Assembly: GCA_965659415.1 (NCBI GenBank)
Contig: CBFHVA010000017.1
Location: forward strand, 1-50,917
DNA: 50,917 nucleotides
Source: Phaeocystidibacter sp965659415
Lineage (GTDB): Bacteria; Bacteroidota; Bacteroidia; Flavobacteriales; Schleiferiaceae
Reading direction: 5' to 3'
Under the pieces are notes generated by a model that searched no databases, was not told where the DNA came from, and saw only the letters and a program-made list of their open reading frames with translations. Shown piece by piece: positions 43,451 to 50,917 of the stretch; within the stretch, counting starts at the first letter, position 1, and each line of letters begins with the position of its first letter. Made by a program: the position numbers and the translations under genes.

Positions 43451-46400
43451 TTACTGTACAATTACTCTAAGAGTTCTCTGTGCATTTCCGCTTTCAATTT
43501 GAAGCATGTAAACACCTGCATCAAACTGTGAAAGATTCATATTCAATTCCAATTCAGACGTCGGAATAACCTCGAGGATAGCTCCCCGCATGTCCATAAG
43601 TCGAACCACTTTATCTCCTTCAAAAGGCATTTCAACCGAGATATTTGAGCGCGTTGGATTAGGGAATACTCTAATCGAGTTCAATTGAGTTTCCGACAAT
43701 CCGATACCTGGGGCAACATTACCTGGAGATCCTACATCACCGCCATCAGCCGTATGTGCACCGTTTACACCATCAACCGCAAATCCGATAAAGGCACAAG
43801 CTGTATCGTATTCAAGCGACTGACCTGGCAGTGTGCTGCTGTAAGTAACAAGGCAAATCTCAATAGGGTTAGCAGAAGTATCATAGAGAACAACCGCATC
43901 GCTTGAAGAACTCAAGCTAGGGAATGCTCCATTTAGCAATTCATCTTCACTGATGATCTGCGGTGCTCCATTCACAATGTTCCAATTGGCAATCCACGCA
44001 GCCTCATCAGCCGCGTTACCATCCCAAACAATAATCGCCTCACCTGGTGCGATAGATACACTTGGAAGAACGTTCAAACCGCTTACCTCACTGTCATCGT
44101 CAAATGAGAAGTTAGCAAGGTCATACGTTTCTGTAGTAGAGTAATTCGTGATCTCAAACCAGTCGTTATTCAATCCACCCGCGTCATTGCTATTCGACAT
44201 AACTTCTGAAATGTGAAGGTCATACGTTGGTGGTTCAGGAAGGATAATATCCGTCAAATAGCGCGGCAACAGTTGATAACCGTCACAACGTGGAGTACTG
44301 TTGTCAAACTGACCTCCAATACCAATGATATCAAACTTACCTACCGGAGCTGCTGTACCAAAGATGTTCACATCAGAATCGATACGGATAGTGATTGTGT
44401 CCGTGCCATTGGTAATGTCAGCGTTGAAGGAACCCGAGGTGCTCCATTGCGCAGGATCTACCAACTCGGCGTTATTGAAACGCAACAACTCACTCTCCGT
44501 AGTCTCATCCAAAGAAGTAATTACCACTGGAGTTGGAATAGCCGAACCGCTCTTCAATACGCGAATAGAATCAGGATAGATTTGAGCGAGGCCGTTGAAT
44601 TCGTCCAACTCACCCACCAATGTGATAGAGTCGCCTTCGTTCACCGTAAAGTTTAGACCTCCGGCGAATACGCCAAAGCCTTCTCCATCCCAAATTGTAA
44701 ATGCACTATTGGCTGAAGCCGCACCTTGAAGGTCAACACCCACAACTACCGCGTTCAAGCGAACATAAGCAAGTGACGAATCAATAGCACAATCTGCATC
44801 ACGTCCGTCAATTTGATCAATCGTATAAGTAGGAATCACAATGTCGTTATCAATTACTTCAAAACGCATACTATCTACAATGCCTGTGGAAAGACCAGCT
44901 GAAACCGTATTGATGGTGATATCGATATACTCGTTGTTCTCCGTAATCGCGTCGTCTACGATGCTCACTTGAAAACTCACTGTATCCGCGTTAGCTGGAA
45001 CATTTAAGGTGAAGATACCTGTAGTCGTGTTTGGAGCAGGAGTGATGCTTCCATCACCTGGGATAGTAACGCCAGGACCCAACGTCACTTGAAGATCAAC
45101 TGTTTCTGCCGTACCACTTGTAGGATTCACAAGAAGGTTCACATCAACTGTACCTGCACTTTCCAAAACAGAAACGCTAGAAGCAGCAAATCCAATTGAA
45201 GGAGTCATTGGTACAGATGGAATGATGTCATTCGTGTCGCGTGGGAAAATCTGATAACCCGACGTATAAGGGTTGCTATTGTCAAATTGGCCACCCGCTC
45301 CAATAACGTCGAATGCACCTACTGGGGCAGGGAACGAACCAAAGTTAGCGTCGCTATCCACGCGCATTGTGAAGGTATTAGTTCCGTCAGTGATGTCCAC
45401 ATTGAACGAACCTCCCGACGTGCTCCATTGAGATGGATTTGCGAGGGTAACATTGTTCATTCGGATAAACTCACCTTCTGTGTGCTCTCCAAGTGCAGTT
45501 ACTACTGTCGGACCTGCAATGGCCGCACCATTTGTCAAAACGATAATGGTATCAGGAACCACTTCGATCAATCCATTGAATTGATCAACTGTGCCCACAA
45601 TTTCCAAACTGTCGCCTCTCACTGGAGTACTGTATCCTGAAACGTCAGCGAAGTACCAAACGTTTACACCACCAGTGGCATCCTGAATGTAGAAGCTGTA
45701 ACCGGCATTTCCGTCAAAGTCATCTGTAAACACAACCCCTCTGATAGCCACGGTATCATTCAATCGAGTTGATACCCCGTTCACGTCAGAAACATCTACT
45801 GAAGCAATTGGGTCAATCGGACGAATAGCACCTGCAGGGATAATATCCGCAGTGAAGCGAGGGAAAATTTGATAACCGCTGGTGTATGGGTTACTGCTAT
45901 CAAATTGGCTTCCTACGCCAATCACGTCAAATGTTCCGGTTGGAGCCGGTGTTCCTGCAATATTTACATCGCTGTCTATGCGCATAGTGAAGGTGTTCGT
46001 CCCATCAGTGATATCCACGTTAAAGGATCCGCCTGAAGTACTCCATTGAGAAGGAGTTGCGAGAGTCATACCGTTCATTCGGATGTACTCGCTCTCTGTT
46101 GTTTCATCAAGAGCAGTGACTACTGATGGTGAGCCAATATTAACTCCAGTAGCCAACAGCTGAATGCTATCTGGACTCAATTGCGTCAAACCACGGAACT
46201 GACTGATTGTACCCCATACTCGGATAGAGTCACCAATATTCACCTGATAACCTGAAACGTCATTAAAGTCGAATACATTAATTCCACCAGTGTTGTCTTT
46301 CATATAGAATGAGTAACCACTGTTCCCATCGAAGTCTACTGTAAATACTGTACCTGCAGCAAGAACGGTATCACCATCATAAAGAGCAACGCCATTCGCG

Positions 46401-47878
46401 TCCACGTTATTTAGGGTATCGATATTTGCTACTTGATACACGATATCGCTCGTCAATCGTGGGAAGATTTGATATCCTGAAGTATAAGGTGAGCTGAAAT
46501 CAAATTGACCGCCTACTCCAATTACATCAAATACTCCAACTGGAGCTGGAGTACCAGCAAGGTCACAGTCGCTATCAACGCGCATGGTGAATGTATTTGT
46601 ACCATCGGTGATATCTACATTGAATGAACCTCCAGACGTGCTCCACTGAGAAGCATTGGCGATTCGCATTCCGTTCATACGAATAAAGCTACTCTCGGTA
46701 GTTTCGTCAAGGGTAGTAACCACTGTTGGCATACCTACCGTATTTCCTTGACTTACCACGTTGATGGAATCAGCAAAGATTTCAGTCAGACCATTGAAGA
46801 AATCTACGCGACCAAATACTTCAATACTATCTCCAATTTGTGGATTGGTATAGTAAGCTAGGTCGTTGTTTCTATAGATATTGATTCCGTCTGTTCCATC
46901 TTGAATATAGAAGGAATAACCTGCGTTGCCATCATAATCGATGGTGAAAACGGTTCCACCTACATAAACGGTATCACCATCACGAGTTGGAACGCCGTTG
47001 GCATCATTAGGAGTGATAGCTGAGATCGGCTCCAATGGAACTGGAGGGCCTTGCGCAATTCTCACGTTGTCGATCGCTGCATAGTCCGATCCGCCATTCT
47101 GGAATCCAACGATACGCAAACGAGCAAACTGAGCTGATCCAGGGATCTGAATAGATACCTTGGTCCATGCATTCGTATTCTTATTTAGAGAAGTGTAAGA
47201 CGACCAAGTGGTGCCGTTGTCGAATTCTACAGCGTAAGCGATAGAATCTGAAGAATCGAATCCGATAGTGTAATAATCGAACTCTACATAGGCATTGGAT
47301 ACGCCAGAAACATCAACTGGATCGAAATCCAAGGAGTGGTTGAATGAACCACCGCCATTTGGGTTGTTTAGGTCCTGCATTCCCCAAAATGAACTGCCGT
47401 CACTCGGAGAAATAGAAGAGAGACTTGAAACTACATCCCAAACATCACCAGATGTATTGTAAGATGCTGGAGTATTCGTGTACGTCCAAGTATCCATGCC
47501 TTCGAAGCTCTGGCTTACGAAGCCTACAGGCGTTGGCGCTGGGTTCACCATGATGGCCCCTACCATACCTAACCCTACATGGGGCGTACAATCATAATCA
47601 TAACTTCCAGCTGTGTTGAACACAAACTGGTATGTCCATGGAGCAGAAGCTGCTACACCATTTCCGAAACTAACTGGGTTATTTGGATAGCTACTTGTTG
47701 TGCCATCCACATTGTGGAACCCACTCACGCAATCAAAAATGACGGTGTCGCCAACCGTAATTGTCAAATTTGCGGGAATAAAAGTATTCCCACCTTGGCC
47801 TACAATTACAGTGTGACTGGTTTGCGCTAGTACTGAAAAACCTAGCATTACCGCCAACATAGTATAGAACTTCCTCAT
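43451..47878 (-). CDS. Giant T9SS-secreted protein: cupredoxin, OB-fold-like repeats, Calx-beta, lamin-tail
   Basis: A 1475-residue secreted protein. Order of parts: signal peptide (1-19); plastocyanin-like domain (20-112) with a full set of type-1 copper ligands, His55 and Cys97, His100, Met105 in CTPHVGLGM; a jelly-roll-like region (120-280); three consecutive repeats (about 285-480, 485-680, 692-887), each an OB-fold-like unit (DGDTVYVGGTVFT...YSFYIQD...GDSIEVFG) plus a second unit (SQWSTSGGSFNVDITDGTNT); a Calx-beta domain (895-1015); a fourth, more diverged repeat (1019-1212); a lamin-tail domain (1218-1390); and a T9SS type A sorting domain (1405-1475). It is therefore exported across the outer membrane and held at the surface or released. 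The OB-fold-like repeats recall DUF5689-type units near TonB receptors. No nuclease motif is seen. It has its own promoter and terminator. Confidence 0.9.
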   Translation of the reverse strand: MRKFYTMLAVMLGFSVLAQTSHTVIVGQGGNTFIPANLTITVGDTVIFDCVSGFHNVDGTTSSYPNNPVSFGNGVAASAPWTYQFVFNTAGSYDYDCTPHVGLGMVGAIMVNPAPTPVGFVSQSFEGMDTWTYTNTPASYNTSGDVWDVVSSLSSISPSDGSSFWGMQDLNNPNGGGSFNHSLDFDPVDVSGVSNAYVEFDYYTIGFDSSDSIAYAVEFDNGTTWSSYTSLNKNTNAWTKVSIQIPGSAQFARLRIVGFQNGGSDYAAIDNVRIAQGPPVPLEPISAITPNDANGVPTRDGDTVYVGGTVFTIDYDGNAGYSFYIQDGTDGINIYRNNDLAYYTNPQIGDSIEVFGRVDFFNGLTEIFADSINVVSQGNTVGMPTVVTTLDETTESSFIRMNGMRIANASQWSTSGGSFNVDITDGTNTFTMRVDSDCDLAGTPAPVGVFDVIGVGGQFDFSSPYTSGYQIFPRLTSDIVYQVANIDTLNNVDANGVALYDGDTVLAAGTVFTVDFDGNSGYSFYMKDNTGGINVFDFNDVSGYQVNIGDSIRVWGTISQFRGLTQLSPDSIQLLATGVNIGSPSVVTALDETTESEYIRMNGMTLATPSQWSTSGGSFNVDITDGTNTFTMRIDSDVNIAGTPAPTGTFDVIGVGSQFDSSNPYTSGYQIFPRFTADIIPAGAIRPIDPIASVDVSDVNGVSTRLNDTVAIRGVVFTDDFDGNAGYSFYIQDATGGVNVWYFADVSGYSTPVRGDSLEIVGTVDQFNGLIEVVPDTIIVLTNGAAIAGPTVVTALGEHTEGEFIRMNNVTLANPSQWSTSGGSFNVDITDGTNTFTMRVDSDANFGSFPAPVGAFDVIGAGGQFDNSNPYTSGYQIFPRDTNDIIPSVPMTPSIGFAASSVSVLESAGTVDVNLLVNPTSGTAETVDLQVTLGPGVTIPGDGSITPAPNTTTGIFTLNVPANADTVSFQVSIVDDAITENNEYIDITINTVSAGLSTGIVDSMRFEVIDNDIVIPTYTIDQIDGRDADCAIDSSLAYVRLNAVVVGVDLQGAASANSAFTIWDGEGFGVFAGGLNFTVNEGDSITLVGELDEFNGLAQIYPDSIRVLKSGSAIPTPVVITSLDETTESELLRFNNAELVDPAQWSTSGSFNADITNGTDTITIRIDSDVNIFGTAAPVGKFDIIGIGGQFDNSTPRCDGYQLLPRYLTDIILPEPPTYDLHISEVMSNSNDAGGLNNDWFEITNYSTTETYDLANFSFDDDSEVSGLNVLPSVSIAPGEAIIVWDGNAADEAAWIANWNIVNGAPQIISEDELLNGAFPSLSSSSDAVVLYDTSANPIEICLVTYSSTLPGQSLEYDTACAFIGFAVDGVNGAHTADGGDVGSPGNVAPGIGLSETQLNSIRVFPNPTRSNISVEMPFEGDKVVRLMDMRGAILEVIPTSELELNMNLSQFDAGVYMLQIESGNAQRTLRVIVQ
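44245..44822 (-). repeat. Repeat unit 4 of the secreted protein (diverged)
   Basis: About 193 codons, from IDQIDGRDADC to PRYLTDII, separated from unit 3 by the Calx-beta domain. It keeps EGDSITLVGELDEFNGL, ETTESELLRFN and FDIIGIGGQFDNS but lacks several residues of units 1-3. A cysteine near each end (DADCAID and TPRCDGY) could form a disulfide. Confidence 0.8.
45220..45805 (-). repeat. Repeat unit 3 of the secreted protein
   Basis: About 195 codons, from DVNGVSTRLNDT to PRDTNDII. It ends directly before the Calx-beta domain. Confidence 0.85.
45840..46426 (-). repeat. Repeat unit 2 of the secreted protein
   Basis: About 195 codons, from VDANGVALYDGDT to PRFTADII, spaced about 600 bases from units 1 and 3. 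No cysteine is seen. Confidence 0.85.
46440..47025 (-). repeat. Repeat unit 1 of the secreted protein
   Basis: About 195 codons, from the ANGVPTRDGDT region to PRLTSDIV. It shares GNAGYSFYIQD, ETTES, SQWSTSGGSFNVDITDGT and YTSGYQIFPR with units 2 and 3. DNA copies differ at many third codon positions. It contains an unpaired-looking cysteine (DSDCDLAG). Confidence 0.85.
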
Positions 47879-47901
47879 CAGTTAGATTTTAAGATGTCCG
47901 A

Positions 47902-47931
47902 CAAAGATACACTAAGTAAATGTCTGAACAA
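47902..47931 (-). promoter_or_regulatory. Bacteroidota promoter of the large secreted-protein gene
   Basis: Minus strand: TTG (47929-47931), exactly 19 bases, then TATCTTTG (47902-47909), a full match to the TTG/TAnnTTTG primary promoter of this phylum. It lies 23 bases upstream of ATG 47878. This is the best promoter in the window. Confidence 0.8.
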
Positions 47932-47968
47932 TCTTACGTTTGTTATGTGAATTTTAAACATGTATAAA

Positions 47969-47999
47969 ACAAAATGCCACCCTTTTACAGGTGGCATTT
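47969..47999 (-). terminator. Rho-independent terminator after the TonB-dependent receptor gene
   Basis: Perfect 8-base stem ATGCCACC / GGTGGCAT (47974-47981 and 47990-47997), 8-base loop, followed on the minus strand by TTTTGT. It lies 29 bases past the receptor stop and separates it from the promoter at 47902-47931. Confidence 0.88.
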
Positions 48000-48028
48000 C
48001 ATTCTAGGTCTCGTCTATTGTCAATCCA

Positions 48029-50914
48029 TTAATCGAGCTTGTATGAATAGCTCACGCTGAATTGGATGCCTGGTGCGAGGCTCGTAAAGAATTGGTCTTG
48101 TGCATTGAACGATCTGAAAACGGATTCGCGGTCGTCATTCAAGATGTTCTGAACTTTAAACCCAAGACGCTGACGGTTGTCCTCGCCAAAAGATTTAGAC
48201 ATATTCAAATTTAAACTATGGAATGGGACTGTATAAATGTCTGGGCGGTCTACGATGCCCACGAACTGTAGGGTAGAGCTCTGAACGTTGTAGAACAAGC
48301 CAATTTCCCATCCTTCAGTAGCGGTTTCAACTAAACCTGTATATGAAATACCGGCATTGATAACCAAAGGTGCCTGACCCGCCATTGGGCGATAGCGATC
48401 GATCTCTTGACCTTCACGTGCGTTGTTCACACGTGATTCATATTCCGTTGGACTCAATTGAATTCTAGAGCTTGTGTAGGTGACGTTTCCGTTGAAGCTT
48501 AACGTCTTCAGTTTCTCACTAATGAAGCTCAAATTCTGACGAATTTCGAATTCACCTCCAAACAAGTTGGCATCACCTACATTACGCGGCTGGAACGAGT
48601 TTGCCAAGGTTACAAACTGTACAATCTCGATTGGATTTTGGAAGTATTTGTAGAATACGCCGAACGACATGGATGAGCCTGGAGCATTGTACAATTCATA
48701 TCGCAAGTCTAGGTTCTGAATGATAGAACTTTGCAAGTTACCGTCCCAGTACACCGTATTCGTACTTTGATCTTCATCACGGAACAAACCACCGATGAAG
48801 GTACGACCAGTGAGCGGGTCAAAGATCTCAGCAAAGGAAAGTTCCTTAAGCGACGGGCGTGCAACGGTAGTGGAGTATGAGAAACGAATGTTAGTTTTTT
48901 CATCCGCAGCATATACCAAATTCAAGCTTGGGAATACATTTACGTTGTTCAATACTACTTCGTTGTTGTACACAATGGTACCCAATTGGTTTTGACCTGT
49001 GTAGAACTGCATGAAGTGCTCCACTCGCACACCCAACGTACCTTTCAATCGAACCCCTAACTCCAAATCTGTAGACACATAGGCTCCGGTATTTGAAACC
49101 TTGGCATTGTAGTCGTTCGGGTTTGTAGGTAAGAACACGGCGTCATACGTAGTACCGCTCCCCAACCCTGGAGTTGGCCAAAGGTTCTCCTCGAAGAAGA
49201 GTTCATCAGGATTACCTGTCAATGGAATATTACCACGAACGTTCAGGTTAAAGCTTCTGATGTTGTAATTACGATTCTTGAATGTATGGCTCAATCCGAA
49301 TTGCAATTTGGCATCCGAGCCAAAAGCTTGGTACTTATTGGTCAAATCCAAGCGCTCTGAAAGGTTGAGCTCTCCAAGGTTACGCCAAATACGCTGTGGA
49401 AGTCCGGCCTCCGTTCCAATAACAAAGTCATTGTTCGCGCGAATCTCATAACGTGTGAAGCGAACATCCGGGTCATAAAGGATTGAGTAGGTAGGTGAAA
49501 CTTTCCACTCCACTTCCCAATCGTTATCTGGATTGCTGTGCTTCCCCGAAATCAATAAGTTACTCAATGAGCGCTGACTGTATTCCAAGTTGTGCTGAAT
49601 ACCTTCGAAGATGGCCCCTTGGTCAGAATTCAAGTAATCAAAAACACCGGCCTTCTTTTCTCCACTTTGAAGGTGAATAGCCTTGATAGAATATTTTGAA
49701 GTTCCTGTTTTGTAAGCATAACCACCCAATACGGATATCAGTACATTATTCACTCCATAAGAACCTTCCTGGTATTCACGAGTTTCCATCTCAAATACCG
49801 ATGGGTCGGCGTTCAAGCCATATCGACCATAAATCGCACGATCGTAGTACTCTGTTGAGTTGCTGTAGGAGATAGCGAATGTATATCCTTGTGAATAGCC
49901 GTCATGGCGCTTCATATCGCCAATGCTATAACCCAAGCTGAAGTCCATCAAACTCATAGTTTGCATGGTACTCATTGTAGGGTCAAAGGTGCGCAGGATT
50001 TCTGAATAACGCTGTCCGTTAGGTCCGTTTGGATCACTTACCGCATCTACAAATTGTGGGATATTATCCTCAGCAGGAATGGCTCTGGTTCCGTCGTCAA
50101 AACCGAGTAAATCCAAACTACCTCCATCATAAGTAAGGTAGTTACTGTTAAGATGAAAGTTTGGATTGTATCCCAAAGACGCTGAAATAGACTGCGAACG
50201 TTCTTCAGGGAAATCCTTCAAGTTAATATCAACTACACCGCCAGTAAAATCGGCTGGAAGGTATGCGTTGAAGGTTTTGTTAACGATGATGTTCTCGATA
50301 ATTCCCGTTGGGAAGATATCCATCTGAATGGTGTTACGATCAGGGTCCAAACCTGGAACATCCAAACCATTAAGAAGGGTTTTGGTGTAGCGGTCGCCTA
50401 GTCCACGAACGAACACATACTTTCCACCTTCTACGGATACACCAACCACACGTTTCATGGAAGCTGCCGCATCAGAGTCACCCACCTTGCGGAAGCGAGC
50501 AGCGGAAATTCCATCCATCACGTTGGTCGCGTTTCTACGCTGAAGTAGAATGGCCTGTTCAGTTTCTCGGTCGGCCGATGCAGTTACCGTTACAGCGCCA
50601 ATCACATTGGATTCTGGCTGCAGCACTACGTCACCGAGTATATTCGTTTCACCGTCTTTAACTTCAATGCCGGTGATCATTTTCTTTTCAAATCCGAAGT
50701 AATAGAACTCAAGTGAATAAGTTCCTACTGGAAGTGTCACTTGGAAAATTCCATCCAAGTCTGTTTGGAGAAGCTTGCCTGTCTCAACAACCGTTACCTG
50801 AGCAAAGGGCGCTGTTTCTCCATTATCTTCATAGAGAGTACCTTGAATAAATCCGTTCTGTGCGAATCCAGCAGCGCTAAGCATAAGGCTCAGCATCAAT
50901 AGGTACGATTTCAT
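48029..50914 (-). CDS. TonB-dependent outer-membrane receptor with N-terminal carboxypeptidase-regulatory domain
   Basis: A 961-residue receptor, complete; its ATG is three bases from the right edge. Signal peptide MKSYLLMLSLMLSAAGFA-Q; a CarboxypepD-reg-like beta domain (about 20-105, GFIQGTLYEDNGETAPFAQVTV, TYSLEFYYFGFE); a plug domain (about 110-235) with the marker RGLGDRYTKTLLNG and PADFTGGVVDINLKDF; then a 22-strand-type barrel ending QFSVSYSYKL with an aromatic-rich C-terminus. TonB-ExbBD energise import of large or scarce ligands through such receptors. No SusD-type partner follows; instead a T9SS-secreted protein does, after a terminator and separate promoter. Ligand unknown. Confidence 0.95.
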   Translation of the reverse strand: MKSYLLMLSLMLSAAGFAQNGFIQGTLYEDNGETAPFAQVTVVETGKLLQTDLDGIFQVTLPVGTYSLEFYYFGFEKKMITGIEVKDGETNILGDVVLQPESNVIGAVTVTASADRETEQAILLQRRNATNVMDGISAARFRKVGDSDAAASMKRVVGVSVEGGKYVFVRGLGDRYTKTLLNGLDVPGLDPDRNTIQMDIFPTGIIENIIVNKTFNAYLPADFTGGVVDINLKDFPEERSQSISASLGYNPNFHLNSNYLTYDGGSLDLLGFDDGTRAIPAEDNIPQFVDAVSDPNGPNGQRYSEILRTFDPTMSTMQTMSLMDFSLGYSIGDMKRHDGYSQGYTFAISYSNSTEYYDRAIYGRYGLNADPSVFEMETREYQEGSYGVNNVLISVLGGYAYKTGTSKYSIKAIHLQSGEKKAGVFDYLNSDQGAIFEGIQHNLEYSQRSLSNLLISGKHSNPDNDWEVEWKVSPTYSILYDPDVRFTRYEIRANNDFVIGTEAGLPQRIWRNLGELNLSERLDLTNKYQAFGSDAKLQFGLSHTFKNRNYNIRSFNLNVRGNIPLTGNPDELFFEENLWPTPGLGSGTTYDAVFLPTNPNDYNAKVSNTGAYVSTDLELGVRLKGTLGVRVEHFMQFYTGQNQLGTIVYNNEVVLNNVNVFPSLNLVYAADEKTNIRFSYSTTVARPSLKELSFAEIFDPLTGRTFIGGLFRDEDQSTNTVYWDGNLQSSIIQNLDLRYELYNAPGSSMSFGVFYKYFQNPIEIVQFVTLANSFQPRNVGDANLFGGEFEIRQNLSFISEKLKTLSFNGNVTYTSSRIQLSPTEYESRVNNAREGQEIDRYRPMAGQAPLVINAGISYTGLVETATEGWEIGLFYNVQSSTLQFVGIVDRPDIYTVPFHSLNLNMSKSFGEDNRQRLGFKVQNILNDDRESVFRSFNAQDQFFTSLAPGIQFSVSYSYKLD

Positions 50915-50917
50915 TGT

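Noticed and set aside
43685..45640. Plus-strand frames antisense to the repeats of the secreted protein (for example 44213-44656 and 45287-45640)
   Set aside because: They recur because the repeats recur; their translations lack domains and the minus-strand frame is uninterrupted for 1475 codons.
1..50917. CRISPR array, tRNA genes, insertion sequences or prophage genes
   Set aside because: No regularly spaced short direct repeats, no T-loop/anticodon arrangement in any spacer, and no transposase, integrase or phage structural frame were seen.

Overview
The window reads as chromosomal DNA of a marine-type Bacteroidota, most likely a flavobacterium-like lineage. The evidence is: two proteins with C-terminal type IX secretion (T9SS) sorting domains, an alternative complex III (ActA/ActB), a TonB-dependent receptor with an N-terminal carboxypeptidase-regulatory domain, DUF3667, DUF3098 and DUF6132 proteins, a Bacteroidota-type ftsX-DUF3098-uppP-truB-queA neighbourhood, and repeated TAnnTTTG (-7) promoter boxes with, in the clearest case, TTG 19 bases upstream. 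No tRNA, rRNA, CRISPR array or intact insertion sequence was seen.

Layout. 1-4.2 kb (minus): respiratory ACIII genes actB (cut by the window edge) and actA. 4.4-4.9 kb: a small secreted SPOR protein. 5.0-7.7 kb (minus): a compact redox/sulfur cluster with three single-domain rhodaneses in a row, a small DUF6132 membrane protein, a YbjN-like secreted protein, a one-heme Tll0287-like protein and a thioredoxin. 7.8-14.5 kb (minus): an operon of three exported peptidases (S9, M61, M13). 14.7-21.4 kb: a MacB/FtsX-type ABC exporter pair and a small exported protein, divergent from an NtrC-type response regulator and its histidine kinase. 21.5-23.8 kb: serine hydrolase, OsmC and YebC genes. 23.9-25.4 kb: two adjacent decayed genes, each with an in-frame stop (DUF3667; LuxR-type regulator). 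25.4-30.0 kb: mrp-nfu-korA-korB, an overlapping operon joining Fe-S carriers with an Fe-S enzyme. 30.2-34.8 kb: envelope and RNA-modification genes. 34.9-40.3 kb: Omp28-like T9SS protein, rlmN, small lipoproteins, DUF4442 and an ABC-2 transporter. 40.3-43.1 kb: leuS. 43.1-43.4 kb: a hairpin-rich non-coding stretch. 43.4-50.9 kb (minus): a 1475-residue T9SS-secreted multidomain protein and a TonB-dependent receptor.

How the genes work together. ActA/ActB pass electrons from quinol to cytochrome c or oxidase. KorAB makes or uses reduced ferredoxin, and Mrp and Nfu probably supply its clusters. The rhodanese set suggests persulfide or thiol handling near the envelope. The outer-surface pair at the right end combines a type-1 copper domain, four OB-fold-like repeats, a Calx-beta domain and a lamin-tail domain in one secreted protein beside an outer-membrane receptor. 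It is the most unusual architecture here, and its function cannot be read from sequence alone.
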